From assembly GCF_000003195.3 (NCBI RefSeq), contig NC_012879.2, forward strand, positions 26,146,017 through 26,210,016: DNA of 64,000 nucleotides. The letters are read 5' to 3'. The DNA comes from Sorghum bicolor (Eukaryota; Streptophyta; Magnoliopsida; Poales; Poaceae). Shown here one piece after another: positions 33,786 through 45,651 of the stretch (the stretch's first letter is position 1; every line of letters begins with the position of its first letter). Below the pieces are notes generated by a model. It was not told the DNA's origin, ran no database searches, and was given only the letters and a program-made list of their open reading frames with translations. The translations under genes and the position numbers were made by a program.

Positions 33786-35074
33786 TGTTGACGGTCCTTA
33801 ATGCTCACATTTAATCGTCAACTAATCATGGAAAAGGATCCAAATGCAACTAACACCTAGACTTAGGGTTTTATCTGACAGAATTCCATGAGTTTTTGTG
33901 TTTGTCTATTTCTGTAGGGGGTTATCAGGAAATACAAAAGAAAGACCCACACGTCGGGTTTACATAGAGATATTAACGTACTGCGCAATTTTCTACCATC
34001 TAGAAGACTCCAGAAACCACGGGAACGAACGGGAAGCCGAGAGGGCTCAGGGACAGGGCGCCCACCCAAGTCCTGAGGGCGCCCGCCCTGGAGTTCTGCC
34101 CAATCATGTCCAAACTCGCGGATCATGCTCAACCGACCTAAACGATTAATGATAACCGTTCAATCAATGTCGGTTTGACTCGACGGCCTAGATTCATCTG
34201 AAAAGACTATATAAGCAAGGCCCCCTGGCCCCTGGAGATCATACCTCTTCTACAGAATCAAAGTTAGGGTTTCAATTCTTCATCCAAGTAGAGAGGATCC
34301 CTCTAGTTCATCTAGTTCTACCTCTAGTTCATCTAGTTCTAGTTCTAGTTCTAGTTCATCTAGTTCTATTTCTAGTTCCTCTAGTTCTATTTCTAGTTAG
34401 TTCTAGTTGTAATCTAGAAAATAGGGAGACAGAAGAGGAGAGTGGAGGAGGAGGAGCTGGATCTGTCGGATCTTCCTCAACATTGTACTTTTGTAGCAAC
34501 TAGTTCGTTCTTCATCGTTCTCCACGTTCTTCAATTCATAATCCTGAGTTCTTTAATTACTTTTATTTACATTCAAGTTATTTATTGGATTCCCGCTTGC
34601 TTCAAGTGCTCTAAGCTTTGCAACATTAGAGTAGTAATTAATAGATTAGACGTGGTGTTTAGTCTTGCAATTACCTGGAATTGCACCCAATCCTGCGAAT
34701 TGTGGTGGTAGCCTTAGGGTAGTGATAGCCCTAATGGTCGACGTATTCCACCTCGTTCGGATCGGTGTTTGTATGACCGTAGTCAGACCTTCCTAGCCCC
34801 CTTCTCATCTCTTTATGTGGCTAGTGCTCTGATGTCCCGAAATAAATAATCTTTGAAGTAATTCTTGATTCTTAGATCAACTAGAGAACTCTCAGGAAAC
34901 TTCCTCTCTTCCCACCAAAAATAATTATATAGTTATCTTTGGGCGATCTTGAATCTTAATTAGTACACTCACGTTCCCTGTGGAAAATTGATACTCTAGA
35001 ATACTCCTGGGTGAAAGCTACATCGGTATCCGTGCGCTTGCGGATTTTTCTGTTTGCGTTTAAAATACCCAACA
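33786..35074 (+). repeat. Middle LTR of the compound element, full copy
   Basis: It runs from TGTTGACGGTCCTTAATGC to TACCCAACA, with a TATA box at 34208-34215, a TCTAGT array at 34300-34405 and the hairpin at 34647-34661. It resembles the first LTR (26767-28017) more than the last one. No PBS follows; instead GTAATCTAG starts a second copy of its own 3' half. Confidence 0.85.
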
Positions 35075-36385
35075 GTAATCTAGAAAATAGGGAGAGAGAA
35101 GAGGAGAGCAAAGGAGGAGCCGGATCTGTTGGATCTTCCTCAACATCGTACTTTTGCAGCAACTGGTTCGTTCTTCATTGTTCTCTAGGTTCTTCAATTC
35201 ATAATTCTTGAGTTCTTTAATTACTTTTATTTACATTCAAGTTATTTATTGGATTCCCGCTTGCATCAAGTGCTCTAGTCTTTATAACGCTAGAGTAGTA
35301 ATTAATAGTGGTGTTTAGTCTTGCAATTACCTGGAATTGCACCCAATCTTGCGGATTGTTGTGGTAGCCATAGGGTAGTGACAGCCCTAACGGTCGACGT
35401 ATTCCACCTCGTTCGGATCGGTGTTTGTAGGACCGTAGTCAGAGCTTCCTAGCCCCCTTCTCATCTCTTTCTGTGGTTAGTGTTCTGATGTCCCAAAATA
35501 AATAATCTTTGAAGTAATTCTTGATTCTTAGATCAACTAGATAACTCTGAGGAAACTTCCTCTATTCCCATCAAAAATAATTATATAGTTATCCTTAGGC
35601 GGTCTTGAATCTTAATTAGTACACTCACATTCTCTGTGGAAAATGGATACTCTCGAATACTCCCGGGTGAATGCTACATTGGTATCCATGCGCTTGCGTA
35701 TTTTTCTATTTCGTTTAAAATACCCAACAGTAATCTAGAAAATAGGGATAGAGAAGAGGAGAGCATCGGAGGAGCCGGATCTGTTGGATCTTCCTCAACA
35801 TCGTACTTTTGCAGCAACTGGTTCGTTCTTCATCGTTCTCCTAGTTCTTCAATTCATAATTTCTGAGTTCTTTAATTACTTTAATTTACATTCAAGTTAT
35901 TTATTGGATTCCTGCTTGCATCAAGTGCTCTAGTCTTTATAACGCTAGAGTAGTAATTAGTAGTGGTGTTTAGTCTTGCAATTACCTGGAATTGCACCCA
36001 ATCCTGCGGATTGTTGTGGTAGCCATAGGGTAGTGATAGCCCTAACGGTCGACGTATTCCACATCGTTCGGATCGGTGTTTGTAGGACCATAGTCAGAGC
36101 TTCCTAGCGCCTGTCTCATCTCTTTCTGTGGTTAGTGTTCTGATGTCCCAAAATAAATAATCTTTGAAGTAATTCTTGATTCTTAGATCAACTAGAGAAC
36201 TCTCTGGAAACTTTGCCTATTCCCATCAAAAATAATTATATAGTTATCCTTAGGCGGTCTTGAATCTTAATTAGTACACTCACATTCCCTGTGGAAAATG
36301 GATACTCTGGAATACTCCCGGGTGAAAGCTACATCGGTATCCGTGCACTTGCGTATTTTTCTGTTTGCGATTAAAATACCCAAAA
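34409..36385 (+). repeat. Three tandem copies of the LTR 3' half (about 660 bp each)
   Basis: Copies are 34409-35074 (part of the full LTR), 35075-35729 and 35730-36385. Each starts GTAATCTAGAAAATAGGG and ends at the LTR terminus (CCCAACA, decayed to CCCAAAA in the last). Copies 2 and 3 share a small deletion that removes part of the TAGACGTGGTG hairpin, and share ATAACGCTAGAG, so one arose from the other after the deletion. Confidence 0.88.
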
Positions 36386-36392
36386 AGCTTTC

Positions 36393-36410
36393 TGGCGCCA
36401 TTGCCGGGAA
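36393..36410 (+). promoter_or_regulatory. Primer-binding site of INT2 (tRNA-Asp), two changes
   Basis: TGGCGCCATTGCCGGGAA differs at two positions from the tRNA-Asp(GUC) complement. It follows the third LTR half. Confidence 0.8.
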
Positions 36411-36503
36411 ATGGTAGCTGTGCTAGTTTCGAACCAAGTCGTTCGTGTATCCTTTTTCTTTTCCTTTTTTACCACACTCACCTTACCATTTTCACCACAC
36501 CAC

Positions 36504-36582
36504 ATGGATTTCACTCTAAGCATTAATGAGCATGGAATTTATTTCATAGCCACTTCATTTACTCCATGCTCATATGCAACAT
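36504..36582 (+). pseudogene. Start of the INT2 gag-position ORF, cut by a solo LTR
   Basis: ATG at 36504 opens MDFTLSINEHGIYFIATSF, then the 4.2-kb solo LTR interrupts. Its leader and ATG context match INT1, but the protein does not follow INT1 after the third residue. After the insertion no coding continuation is seen. Confidence 0.5.
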
Positions 36583-39500
36583 TGTAACATCCCTGATGTT
36601 ACGGTTACTAAAAATGGATCATGTCATCATGAGCATTGCAAATCATATTGGTTAAAGCACATTAGTATGCATCAACTTAAAATAAGTTTATTTTGAATGC
36701 TTGAGCTTAGGGAAGTAGAGTGTGCTTCTGTGATGTGTTGTTGCTTGTGTGATTGCTAAAACCCTAGGGTGGAAGTTTTCCGATAGGCTAAGGGGGGAAA
36801 ACCCTGATTTTGAACCCTAGAACTGCCCCCTTTTGTGCAATTCAAAAACTAAGCAAAATTTGAGGTTGAGTTCAAAAGCAAAGTTGTAGATCTTGGCAAG
36901 ATGTACAACTTTGGTGTTTTGAGTTTTTGAAGTTTCAATACAAAATTCAAAGTAATTTTGAAAATGCAGATTTCCAGAAAGTGTCCCCTTTTCCAACTTA
37001 AACCCCCAATTCAAAATCCATTTGGAATTTTGAAAAGTGGTCAACATGAAAGTTGTAGAGCACAAAAAGTTGAACAACTTTCATGTTGGGAGTTTTTCAA
37101 GTTGTTATACAAAATCAAAAGTAATTTTGGAATCTCTGATTTATCCCTAATTCAAAAATTTGAATTTCAGCAATTTGAGTTTGATTTTCAAACTGTCTGG
37201 CCAAATTGACCTCTTCCCACTTAGAATCAGCTTGGGTCACCTAAATAAGTTTTGTAGCTTATAAAATTTGGAACAACTTTTGTTTTGACACAAATTTGGT
37301 CTCAGTTCAAATTTCGGCTGAATTTTGCAAAAGACAGAGGAGAGGGGATAGAGGTCGCTACAGTGATCCGATATGGATCACCGGCGCCCTGTCCAGCGCA
37401 CCCGCCGTGCGAGCAGCGCCGCGCGCATGCGTGCGTGCACGCAGCTGCTTGCTGTCAGGGTCGCCAGGCGACGTGGATGCCGCGGGCTCGCCTTCCTCTC
37501 CACTTGCGCACCGACGTGGACGACACCGTGCATCCCCTCCGTCCTGAGCCAAGGAAACCGACGACCTCTCTCTTCCAAATTCGTCACAACCACTCCTTCC
37601 CGAGCCAAATTGAGCCACCCAGTGTCTTCGTCACCTTCCTGCGAATCCAGTGCGCCCCCAAGCTCCCTCTCTAACTCCCTCAAACGCCAACGCTTCTTCT
37701 TCTTCCCTGAGTCCGGCCGGCATCGCCGCCGTGGAACCCTTCGCGTGGGTACATTGCTCCACTCGGTACCACGCCTTACCAGTGATCGTTTCGCACTCCT
37801 CTTGTTTCCCTGATGCTCATGCGCTCACTTTTTCTCACGGGACACGAACAGGATTGCCGGAACAGCCTTGCCGGAGCCGGAGCACCCGCCCGATTCCTCG
37901 GCCAACGACGCCAGCGCTTCCTACTGCTTCTCCCGCCGTGGTGACGTGAGCACCGTACTCCCTAACCCTCCCTGAAGCTCCCGGTTCCGTCCTTTTGCAC
38001 TCTACCGGTCTCTAGCGGCCGGCCGAGGGTCGGCCATGGCGGCCGCCCGCCTCTTGCGTGACCAAGGGGGTAGCGGGAGAGTAGAGCGTGTTCAGAGGGT
38101 GTCCGTGGGATCGCGAAGTTGACGCGGTGCCGGTGCGCACGCGCGCGGGGGCCGGGGAACTCCATAACAGTCGCCGGAGCGGCGGCAGCGCCGCCGTGAG
38201 TGAGCAAGGCGGAGCTGACAAGCGGGTCCCGCCTGTCAGCGTCTCGCAGCGCGTGAAGAGGGGGCGGCGCGCGCGGTCCGCGCGGGAGGACACCGCAGGC
38301 CAACTTGGGCCGGATCCGAGCGGGCCGCCGGTAGCACAGTGCCTTTTTCCTTTTTCCCTTTTGTTTAAACATGCTGAAAGTTTGAATTTGTGTAAAAATT
38401 TGTGTGTTGATCCAAAAATCAGGGCAAATTTTGGGTAGACTCCCTGAAATACTTAGAAACTAGGAAAAATATTAGGCTCTAGTTTCTGATACTTTGTAAG
38501 AATATAAAAATTGGCTCCTTTAATTACTAAATGAAACTTGTATGATTTTTAATAACTTAATAGTATGTCCAAAAATCACCAAAATTGGTGGAGAGCCTCT
38601 GAATATTATTCCCTGGCCCCCCACAAATTTTGATGATATTTGGATGATGTTTGATTAAAATATTAATAAACCCCTAATTAGCACTTAAATAATAATTCCA
38701 AAATAATTAGGAGGTGATTAGTTAAATCATCATACTTTGGATTGAGTGATTTTGGAATTTAGTGATGACCTGAGGTCATTAACCCTAATGACCCCTGGCA
38801 CTTAATTATTGTCTGATTTTAATACTTAATTAATGTCATTAGTAATTAATTAAGAATTAATTAAGATAAATAGAGTTAATAATTAATTAATTTAAGATAA
38901 TTGAGAAGTAAGTAAAGTCTTAGTTTACTGTTGTAACCTCTTGAATAAAGATGCTAAGGTGTTAAACAACTTTATTTATAATTTATTCTGTATTGCACCG
39001 AGAAGGCAAACTGTGCTCGATCTAGTCCTTCTTGCATATGTGTCATACGCATATCATGAGCATTCATCATTTTGCGTATAGTGTCCGTGACCGAAGGAGC
39101 GCCCGTTGAACCAAACCCCGAGGTCGGTGCTCCATTCGAGGAAGTCGGATCCGAGACTTGGGAAGTCTCCGAGGGTCCCTCTCTGCCCTGCAACCAAGGC
39201 AAGCCCCGGATGCATTAACCCCTCCTTGGATGTTTTAAATCTTTTATCACTTATGAATTGAAAATGCTGCATTAAGTAGTTGAGAATTGGGTTAACCTAC
39301 TTGCTGCATTTACTACCTTGATATCTGTTATCCTGTCCTTGACACCTGTTTTATTTTAAAATTGCGTAGCGATGCTTAGCCCTGCTACTAGATAGGTTTT
39401 CAAACAAGAAAGTTTGAAGGGTTGTTGTGGGATACACTTATGATCAATGATGTTTCAACTTGAGACCGGTCGGTGGACTTGCTTTAAGAATGGAGTCTTA

Positions 39501-40807
39501 AAGTAGTGTCTCCAACTGTGTCGGTTAAGGACCGGTCCGTTGATGGCCTGCTGGGTTGAGAATTTATAGTACTAGCCACTTGCCACGGGTAAGCCCGGTC
39601 TTGTGATCCCTCGACGCGAACAGCTACTCGCGCACTGGGAGTGGAAAGATGGCGAGAGTAGTGTGTACCCACCTTACGGATCTGAGATGACCGGGAAACG
39701 TCTAGATCGGCTGTAGGATGGTGGAGTACTGTGCTCTCGGGTGCCGCGAACCTGGTCAAATTTGGGGAGAGCTTGATTTGGGTTGATATATGCAAGATTT
39801 GGTTCTACATATGTCGGGTGGTTAGGAACTCCAGCTGGATTGCTAAGCGATTCGAATCGTCGTTGCTCCCCGATTGGGAGACTCAATTCCTTCGACCCTC
39901 ATCGTAGTTAAATATGCAACTAAGTGATAAAATGAGAAAGGGGAAAATGTCTCATGAGGTTCGGATCCCAATTCCCGGACTCATAGCGACATGAAGCTAT
40001 GACCATCGATAAATAATACTTAATGATAGGATTAGGAACTCACGGATTCATCTGTGGGAAACAACTAGTTAGACTATCCTCGAATTCGTCTGCCTCTGCG
40101 AGGGAGGAATTCAGGGTAAAACTTGAAAATAAGGATGCACTACTAGTAAGCTTTTCCGCAAAACACTTGGCTCCTTGCTCAGCCACCCCTTGTCTACCCT
40201 AAACCTGCACCCCTAAATTCTCCTCTTTTCCCGTCGGATAAGTCTTGTTGAGTACTCCCGTACTCAGGGTTTCAATACCCCTGTTGCAGGTGAAGCTCAG
40301 GAGCCGACTTGTTTCGGACCCTGTTGTGTGACCGTCGTCGAGGTTGACGACGAAGAAGAGTGAGCGTGACCCATGGGCAGGGTCTGTAAATTTGTTTTGT
40401 CTGTACTAAAGTTTAAGTTGCTCCGTTGGACCAGGGTTGTAATAACACTCTGCTATTTGGAAGAACTCCTTTTGTAAATTATGTTTTGTAATACTTCCGC
40501 TGTTTCACTCTGAAATACTATTTTGGTCTTGTGTCGATGAGTTACTGCTTTATCTTCGCAACGAATGATCCTGGAGTTAAGGTGGCCACTTGCTATCCTG
40601 TAAGGGCGAGAAGAAACAGTTCTCGTTGTTTGACCATTGTGAGTGGTCAGGACGAGTCAGATTGATACGCCACAGGTAGCAGTGGAATGAGCACACAGTA
40701 AGGCTCATCGGACTTCTAAAGTGGGAGGACTCCCGGCATCACCGTCAGAGGTCCTTAGGACAATGGCAGGTGCCGGTGGGCCCAAACACTTAGGGGGTTC
40801 TGCCACA
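36583..40807 (+). mobile_element. Solo LTR of a large gypsy element (4.2 kb)
   Basis: It starts TGTAACATCCCTG and ends GGGTTCTGCCACA, flanked by TSD AACAT (36578-36582 and 40808-40812). Very long LTRs beginning TGTAACA fit Tekay/Del-type chromoviruses, though no coding part remains to confirm it. It has a GC-rich centre (37360-38340) like that of the 4137-7317 LTR. ORFs here (for example 37373-37813 or 38088-38438) lie on several overlapping frames and are not supported. Confidence 0.88.
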
Positions 40808-41267
40808 AACATCTTCCCAATCTTTTTTGGTCTCTCCAACATCACCACATTCGAGATCTCCAACCCCATCATCCTTTCTATTTATAAAAACTTTAAAAGG
40901 GCGGTTGTCGATACATATGTCTATAATAAATATTGCAGATCTCGTTGAGTTGATCTTGATATAGGTCAGCGTTGGAGGGGAAACCACTTCGTTGACATAA
41001 ATTGATGGTTTCCCAAGGACAAGCTTAGTGTCCTAAAATAAGCACTGATCAGATCATAACATGAGCTTTGAATTATTTGCATCATTACCTTGTGTTTTGA
41101 GCATATAAGGATAGTTGTAAAAAAAATTCCTTCGGGTATTCTTGTCGCTAACATTTCCAGGATTGGAGCAAGAAGATCGGATGAATGACAAGCACAAGGT
41201 ATGTCCAACCAATCATCATACAACATTGAATTAAATTCATCCAAACTTGAATTTTGCAAAATTCAAA

Positions 41268-41277
41268 CTTGGGGGAG
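41268..41277 (+). other. CTTGGGGGAG motif in INT2, first copy
   Basis: It resembles an internal polypurine tract. It lies before the protease ORFs; a second copy lies after them (43989-44006). Confidence 0.5.
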
Positions 41278-41468
41278 TACTTTACATAAAAACATTAATT
41301 GCCATGTTGCTATGTTGGTTGTCCCTACCTTTGAGACATGCTCAATTTGTTAAATACTAATCACACTACTTCATCTCCACTTGAATAGATCTCTATAAAT
41401 GCTCTCATGCTACCTTTATTTGCTTTAGTATATGTCTAGGTTTAGAGTAGTTTCATTTATCTCTTAAT

Positions 41469-41578
41469 TAAGCATGGTGCTTAGTTTAGGAATGATGATC
41501 TTACTTCCAAGGGATTTTAAATTAAGCATGGTGCTTAGGTTAAAATGCCCTCCTAAATTGAATTAGACATGGTGCCTA
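41469..41578 (+). repeat. Three copies of the covarying hairpin in INT2
   Basis: TAAGC-ATGGT-GCTTA at 41469-41483 and 41523-41537, and TAGAC-ATGGT-GCCTA at 41564-41578, about 40-55 bases apart. Loop ATGGT replaces the GTGGT of the LTR copies. Arms pair fully in the first two. Confidence 0.65.
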
Positions 41579-42433
41579 GGTTGATTTTTGAGCCGAGAGT
41601 ATGCTATAGTAGATATTGGATATTTTGTTGGACTAACCGCTGTAGGAAAACGTTCAATATCGACCTGAGAAGTCCTGAGATATACTCACATTGGAGACAA
41701 AGAGAGAGACGCATGAAGGTTAACAATTTACACAAGGAAGGCATAGCTCACAAGAGACGATCCATGGAGGGTGCCACAAACACGATGCACGACCGCTAAG
41801 AAAGGAAAGCTTCCATAAGGTGATTCTGTACCATCACTCTTCAAGTAAGGTAACATCTTAAGGTACTTGACTATCACTTCTATAAGCTTCTCCTTGGTTC
41901 TGGTGTTCACATGAATAAAAGAGACAAACATGTATGATTTACAACTCTAGATTAACCAACCCAATCGATTCAACATGTTTAGTCCTTCCACCTTTGTGAT
42001 CCCACACTCCTAATCTTATGAGCTAAAATGTTGCACACTCAATCTTTGGAAGATATATATAAAAAAACATAAGTATAGATAGATTATCTTTCCATTAGGT
42101 TGAGTGATCTGATCTGACAAATGTTTTAAATGCTACACTCATGATCTTATTATCTATCAACTTTGTCTTGCTCACTATGCTTGAGGTTAGAGAAGAACAA
42201 ATACACTTTTCGTTCTGTTGGTGTTTTCCACCAACAGGGCCCATGCACTTGATCTCTGCCTTGTCTCTATGAGCAGGTACACTTTGAGCAAAATATGAAG
42301 GACTTTTACAACTCCCAGACTCCACCAAATGAAGAACCTAGATCTACGAGCACAAACACACTGGAGATACTGGACACTCAGGCAATCACTGCCCTGAGAT
42401 GCTTGAGGACATAACTACTAGAGTAACCCCGTT

Positions 42434-42991
42434 GTGGAAGTAATTACTGACCTTCTGCCGGTCAAGAGAGACAATCCAGGACGCCCCATCATCCCGATCT
42501 CCATCGGCATGGTGGACTTCCTAGAAGCACTTTGCGACTTTGGCTCCAGCGTCAACATTATGCCCAGGGTACTCTATGAAAAATTCTTTACACATCCTTT
42601 ACTAGAAACAACCATGTGTTTGTAGCCCGCAGATCGGACACTAAGTTCCCCAAAGAGAATATTGAAGAACCTCTGCGTCCGAGTTGGTACATTGTACGCC
42701 CCAGCAGACTTCGTGGTGATAGAGACTGGTACTAATGAGAGGGCACCCATCATTCTAGGGAGGCCATTCCTGAACACCTCGGGAGCTGTCATCTACGCTA
42801 GTGCTGCCAAGATCAGTTTCTACATTAAGGGGAGGAAGGAGACATTTTCCTTCAAGAACAAGACTACACAAATCTCAGAGCAATCCCGACTTGAACCAAG
42901 GAAGAGGACCAACAGGAGGGACAGGAACAAGCAAATGTGGACCAAGTCAGCTAAGATGGTCACTGTAGTTCAAGGAGGTCAAGATCATTGA
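42434..42991 (+). pseudogene. First retropepsin-like ORF of INT2
   Basis: The frame encodes an aspartic protease with the active-site segment LCDFGSSVNIMP (Asp codon at 42536-42538) and, about 80 residues on, APIILGRPFLNTSGAVI. A TAG at 42623-42625 interrupts the frame between the two parts. The C-terminus is basic (PRKRTNRRDRNKQ). Family members cut Gag into its mature parts. The second protease-like ORF starts about 45 bases later in another frame. Confidence 0.7.
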
Positions 42992-43034
42992 TTTAAGTCA
43001 CCGTTCCTGACCAAAAAGGACGACCCAGCTCTAG

Positions 43035-43469
43035 ATGGTAGATCAGACATTCCGAAAGGTTATTGTCATAGGAGAAGACGAGTACGATCCACCCATCATC
43101 CTTGGGAGACCGTTCCTCAGCACCGTTAAAGCAATCATCTACATTAGAACCAGAGAAGTCCACATGCACTTCCCCTCTGACAAGGTACGCCGCTATTTTA
43201 CTGACCCTAACTATATAGTTGAAGACTCTAAGCAGGTCAGGACAAGAAGAAGAAGACGCAACCGCATTCAGAGGAGGCGAATCATCAAGGACGGATGGGT
43301 AGACTATGAAGGAGAAGTTGTAAGGTCTGAAGACAAACAACTTGAATAGAACTATCCTGAGGAGACCGTAGCGCCGAGTCAGGTGTGGAGAGAGAAGATA
43401 GTTATACATGAAGACCAGGCGCCGCCGGAACCACCGACTACGCCATCCAGCGAATCCCAGGACGACTGA
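43035..43469 (+). pseudogene. Second retropepsin-like ORF of INT2
   Basis: The ORF has YDPPIILGRPFLSTVKAI at about residues 17-34, then VHMHFPSDKVRRYF, a basic stretch (TRRRRRNRIQRRR) and an acidic tail ending SSESQDD. It lacks a D-x-G lobe of its own. TAG at 43347-43349 replaces the CAG seen in element M. Its repeated presence in M and INT2 suggests it once mattered, perhaps as a second C-lobe or a basic RNA-binding tail. Confidence 0.6.
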
Positions 43470-45635
43470 GAAAACGGAGAGTCCCGTTCGGAGGACTTAA
43501 AAACACCGAACGCCTTGCCAAGACGTAAACTTCGTAGTTATCTTTTTCCTTTCAACTATTTAAAATAGTTTGCTTAGTTAATCAGGTTCATATCATCATG
43601 AAAAGAAAATAAAAATGTTAAAAATAGTAAGCCCCATGTGAGTATACTCATGGCATAAAACCCATAAGTACATTCATTGTGGTGGCATAAAAATAAAATA
43701 AATATATATTCCTGTCCTATAAAAATGAAAATATAAAAATAAATTTATGATCCTACCAATGAGGGTAATATTTATTAGAGGAGGCTCAACATGATAAAGG
43801 CTAGATATTTATGCTAACATTTAACTAGTTCCACAAAGCTTTGTTGTCTATTTGAGCTCCGCAGAATTCAAGGATCAAAGAAGACTAGCAGACGGAGGAC
43901 ATCCTAATCGCTGTCAGGGTGCTGCCGACGTTCAAATACACCTCCGCCACCTGCTAGTTACATCAGAAGAAATTACGTCAAAATCCAGCTTGGGGGAGAG
44001 CACCCCCATTTATCCAGCTAAGTGTTCTACTCATGTTTATACTTTACTCAAATAATAAAAAGATACATAATCATAAAAACCCAAATAAAGATTTTGTACT
44101 TATATATCTTTGCTTAGTTTGCTAAATAAATAAATAAATAAATAAATAAAGTTTGCTATCAACCCTCATGATAAGCTCTCACATGGAAATGATGAATAGT
44201 TGCTCTACCATGACTAGTTCTCAAAATTGAAATATCTCTCAAGTTTAGGCATGACTGTTATTAATTAAGAATTGCTCTAAATCTGAACTTGTGGGAAGAG
44301 TACTTGATCTAAAGTCTAAGTTGTTAACGGATATGATATGGGAAGGTTGAGCTGCTGTTTATCTAGTCCTAGAGATGCTAGAATTTTGGAGAATTTTATC
44401 TTTGAAAATCTTTAAAATATCACATGATGAGTTCTTGTACGATGAGAGTTTAAAATCCTACCATGGCCATATATACATGCTTAATAGACTATGAACCATA
44501 CATTTACTTTACTGCTTATGAGCATTGAGTATGGTCAAGTTGTGTAGACCCTTAGGAGCTTGTCATGCGGTTAAAATCAAGATTCACTTGCACATTCACT
44601 CACACATGCTGCTTCTACTCCGGAAGTACGCATCCACATATATCCACCCATTTCCATCTCCAGAACCACCCAAAAATATTCTACTCCAAATTCGGGAGAG
44701 AATAGCCAAAAACATTCTCCTATTTCTGTTTTCCCCTGTGAAATAAATGCTCAAGTTATTTCAATTACTACCACTTGCTACATTATTTAAAGAGGTGAGT
44801 GCTCTAAAAAAAAGAAGATACGAGGAAATAAAACGGGGCAAGTCCCCGGAACCTCGAAAGAAAAAAAAAGTGAGACGAGAGGTAAAAATGGACAAGTGTC
44901 CGACAGTAGAATTAGGGGTACAAGATACCCACCTGAGAGACAATGAAAATAAAATATAGAGCATCTCATTCTCCTCAAAAAGTTTCAAAAGAGCAAGAAA
45001 GGTATGTATCCCATCAAAAGAGCACAAGTAGAATTAGACTTTCACCATTATTATCACCATCATCACCATACACCATTCATTCGCCACACATGCACATCTT
45101 GATTTGACTTATTGACTTGTTCTTCTAGATCCATGGTTTGACTATGCAATAAATGTCTTGTAAGTATGTATTAGCTGTCTCCCACCTATGAGCTCCAGAT
45201 ATCAAAACCTTATTAGAGTAGGGTGAGAGAGAAGGCAATGCCACTATGCCTCATACCAAAAATACCACATACTTTGAGAGAAGGCATACACTATTACTGC
45301 CTTGGTAAGGATCCAGAAATACCACAAAAGAGAGACTAGAGAGAGTAATACAAGGAATCTCTGAGTTTTATTTGAAAATTTGCAAAAACTCCAGAACTAT
45401 AGTTAATCGAAGAACAAGAGACATGGCGCTTGACTAGACCGTTCTATCTTTTAACTACTCAAGACACAAGTGACGGTTGCAAGCCCCATGGTGGAAGGTA
45501 AAATGAGTAAGTTTAAATCTTAACAGTTTACCCTAACCCAGAGATGAGATCTTGTTTGAACGCATGTGTACCTTTAAGGCATGAAACCACTACAGAAACT
45601 CTTGAGTTCATCTTTGCTCAGGGACGAGCAAAGGT
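43470..45635 (+). other. 3' non-coding region of INT2
   Basis: It holds the G-rich hairpin CTTGGGGGAGAGCACCCCC (43989-44007), the stem-loop module (44821-44940) and the hairpin CTTTGCTC-AGGGAC-GAGCAAAG (45612-45633). ORFs at 43852-44055 and 44525-44959 have no recognisable product. Confidence 0.65.
44821..44940 (+). other. 3' non-coding stem-loop module (INT2)
   Basis: The order is CGAGG ... GGGGCAAGTCCCC ... CCTCG, then GTGAGACGAGAGGT, GGACAAGTGTCC (44890-44901) and GGGGTACAAGATACCC. The first stem differs from that of P (GGGCAAGTGCCC) but still pairs. Confidence 0.65.
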
Positions 45636-45639
45636 TAAG

Positions 45640-45649
45640 CTTAGGGGAG
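45640..45649 (+). promoter_or_regulatory. Polypurine tract of INT2
   Basis: CTTAGGGGAG stands 2 bases before the 3' LTR. Confidence 0.7.
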
Positions 45650-45651
45650 CT

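Larger units (their letters stand above)
40813..45651 (+). mobile_element. INT2: internal region of the non-autonomous half of the compound element
   Basis: After the solo LTR the region holds a long non-coding stretch (to 42430), two protease-like ORFs, a G-rich hairpin, a 3' non-coding module and a polypurine tract. No RT, RNase H or integrase is seen. It aligns in reverse with element M (10776-14600). With the pieces before the solo LTR, INT2 is about 5.0 kb. Confidence 0.75.

Noticed and set aside
37285..38438. ORFs of 80-146 codons in the 4.2-kb solo LTR
   Set aside because: They have the same GC-rich low-stop composition and mutually overlapping frames, with no domain.
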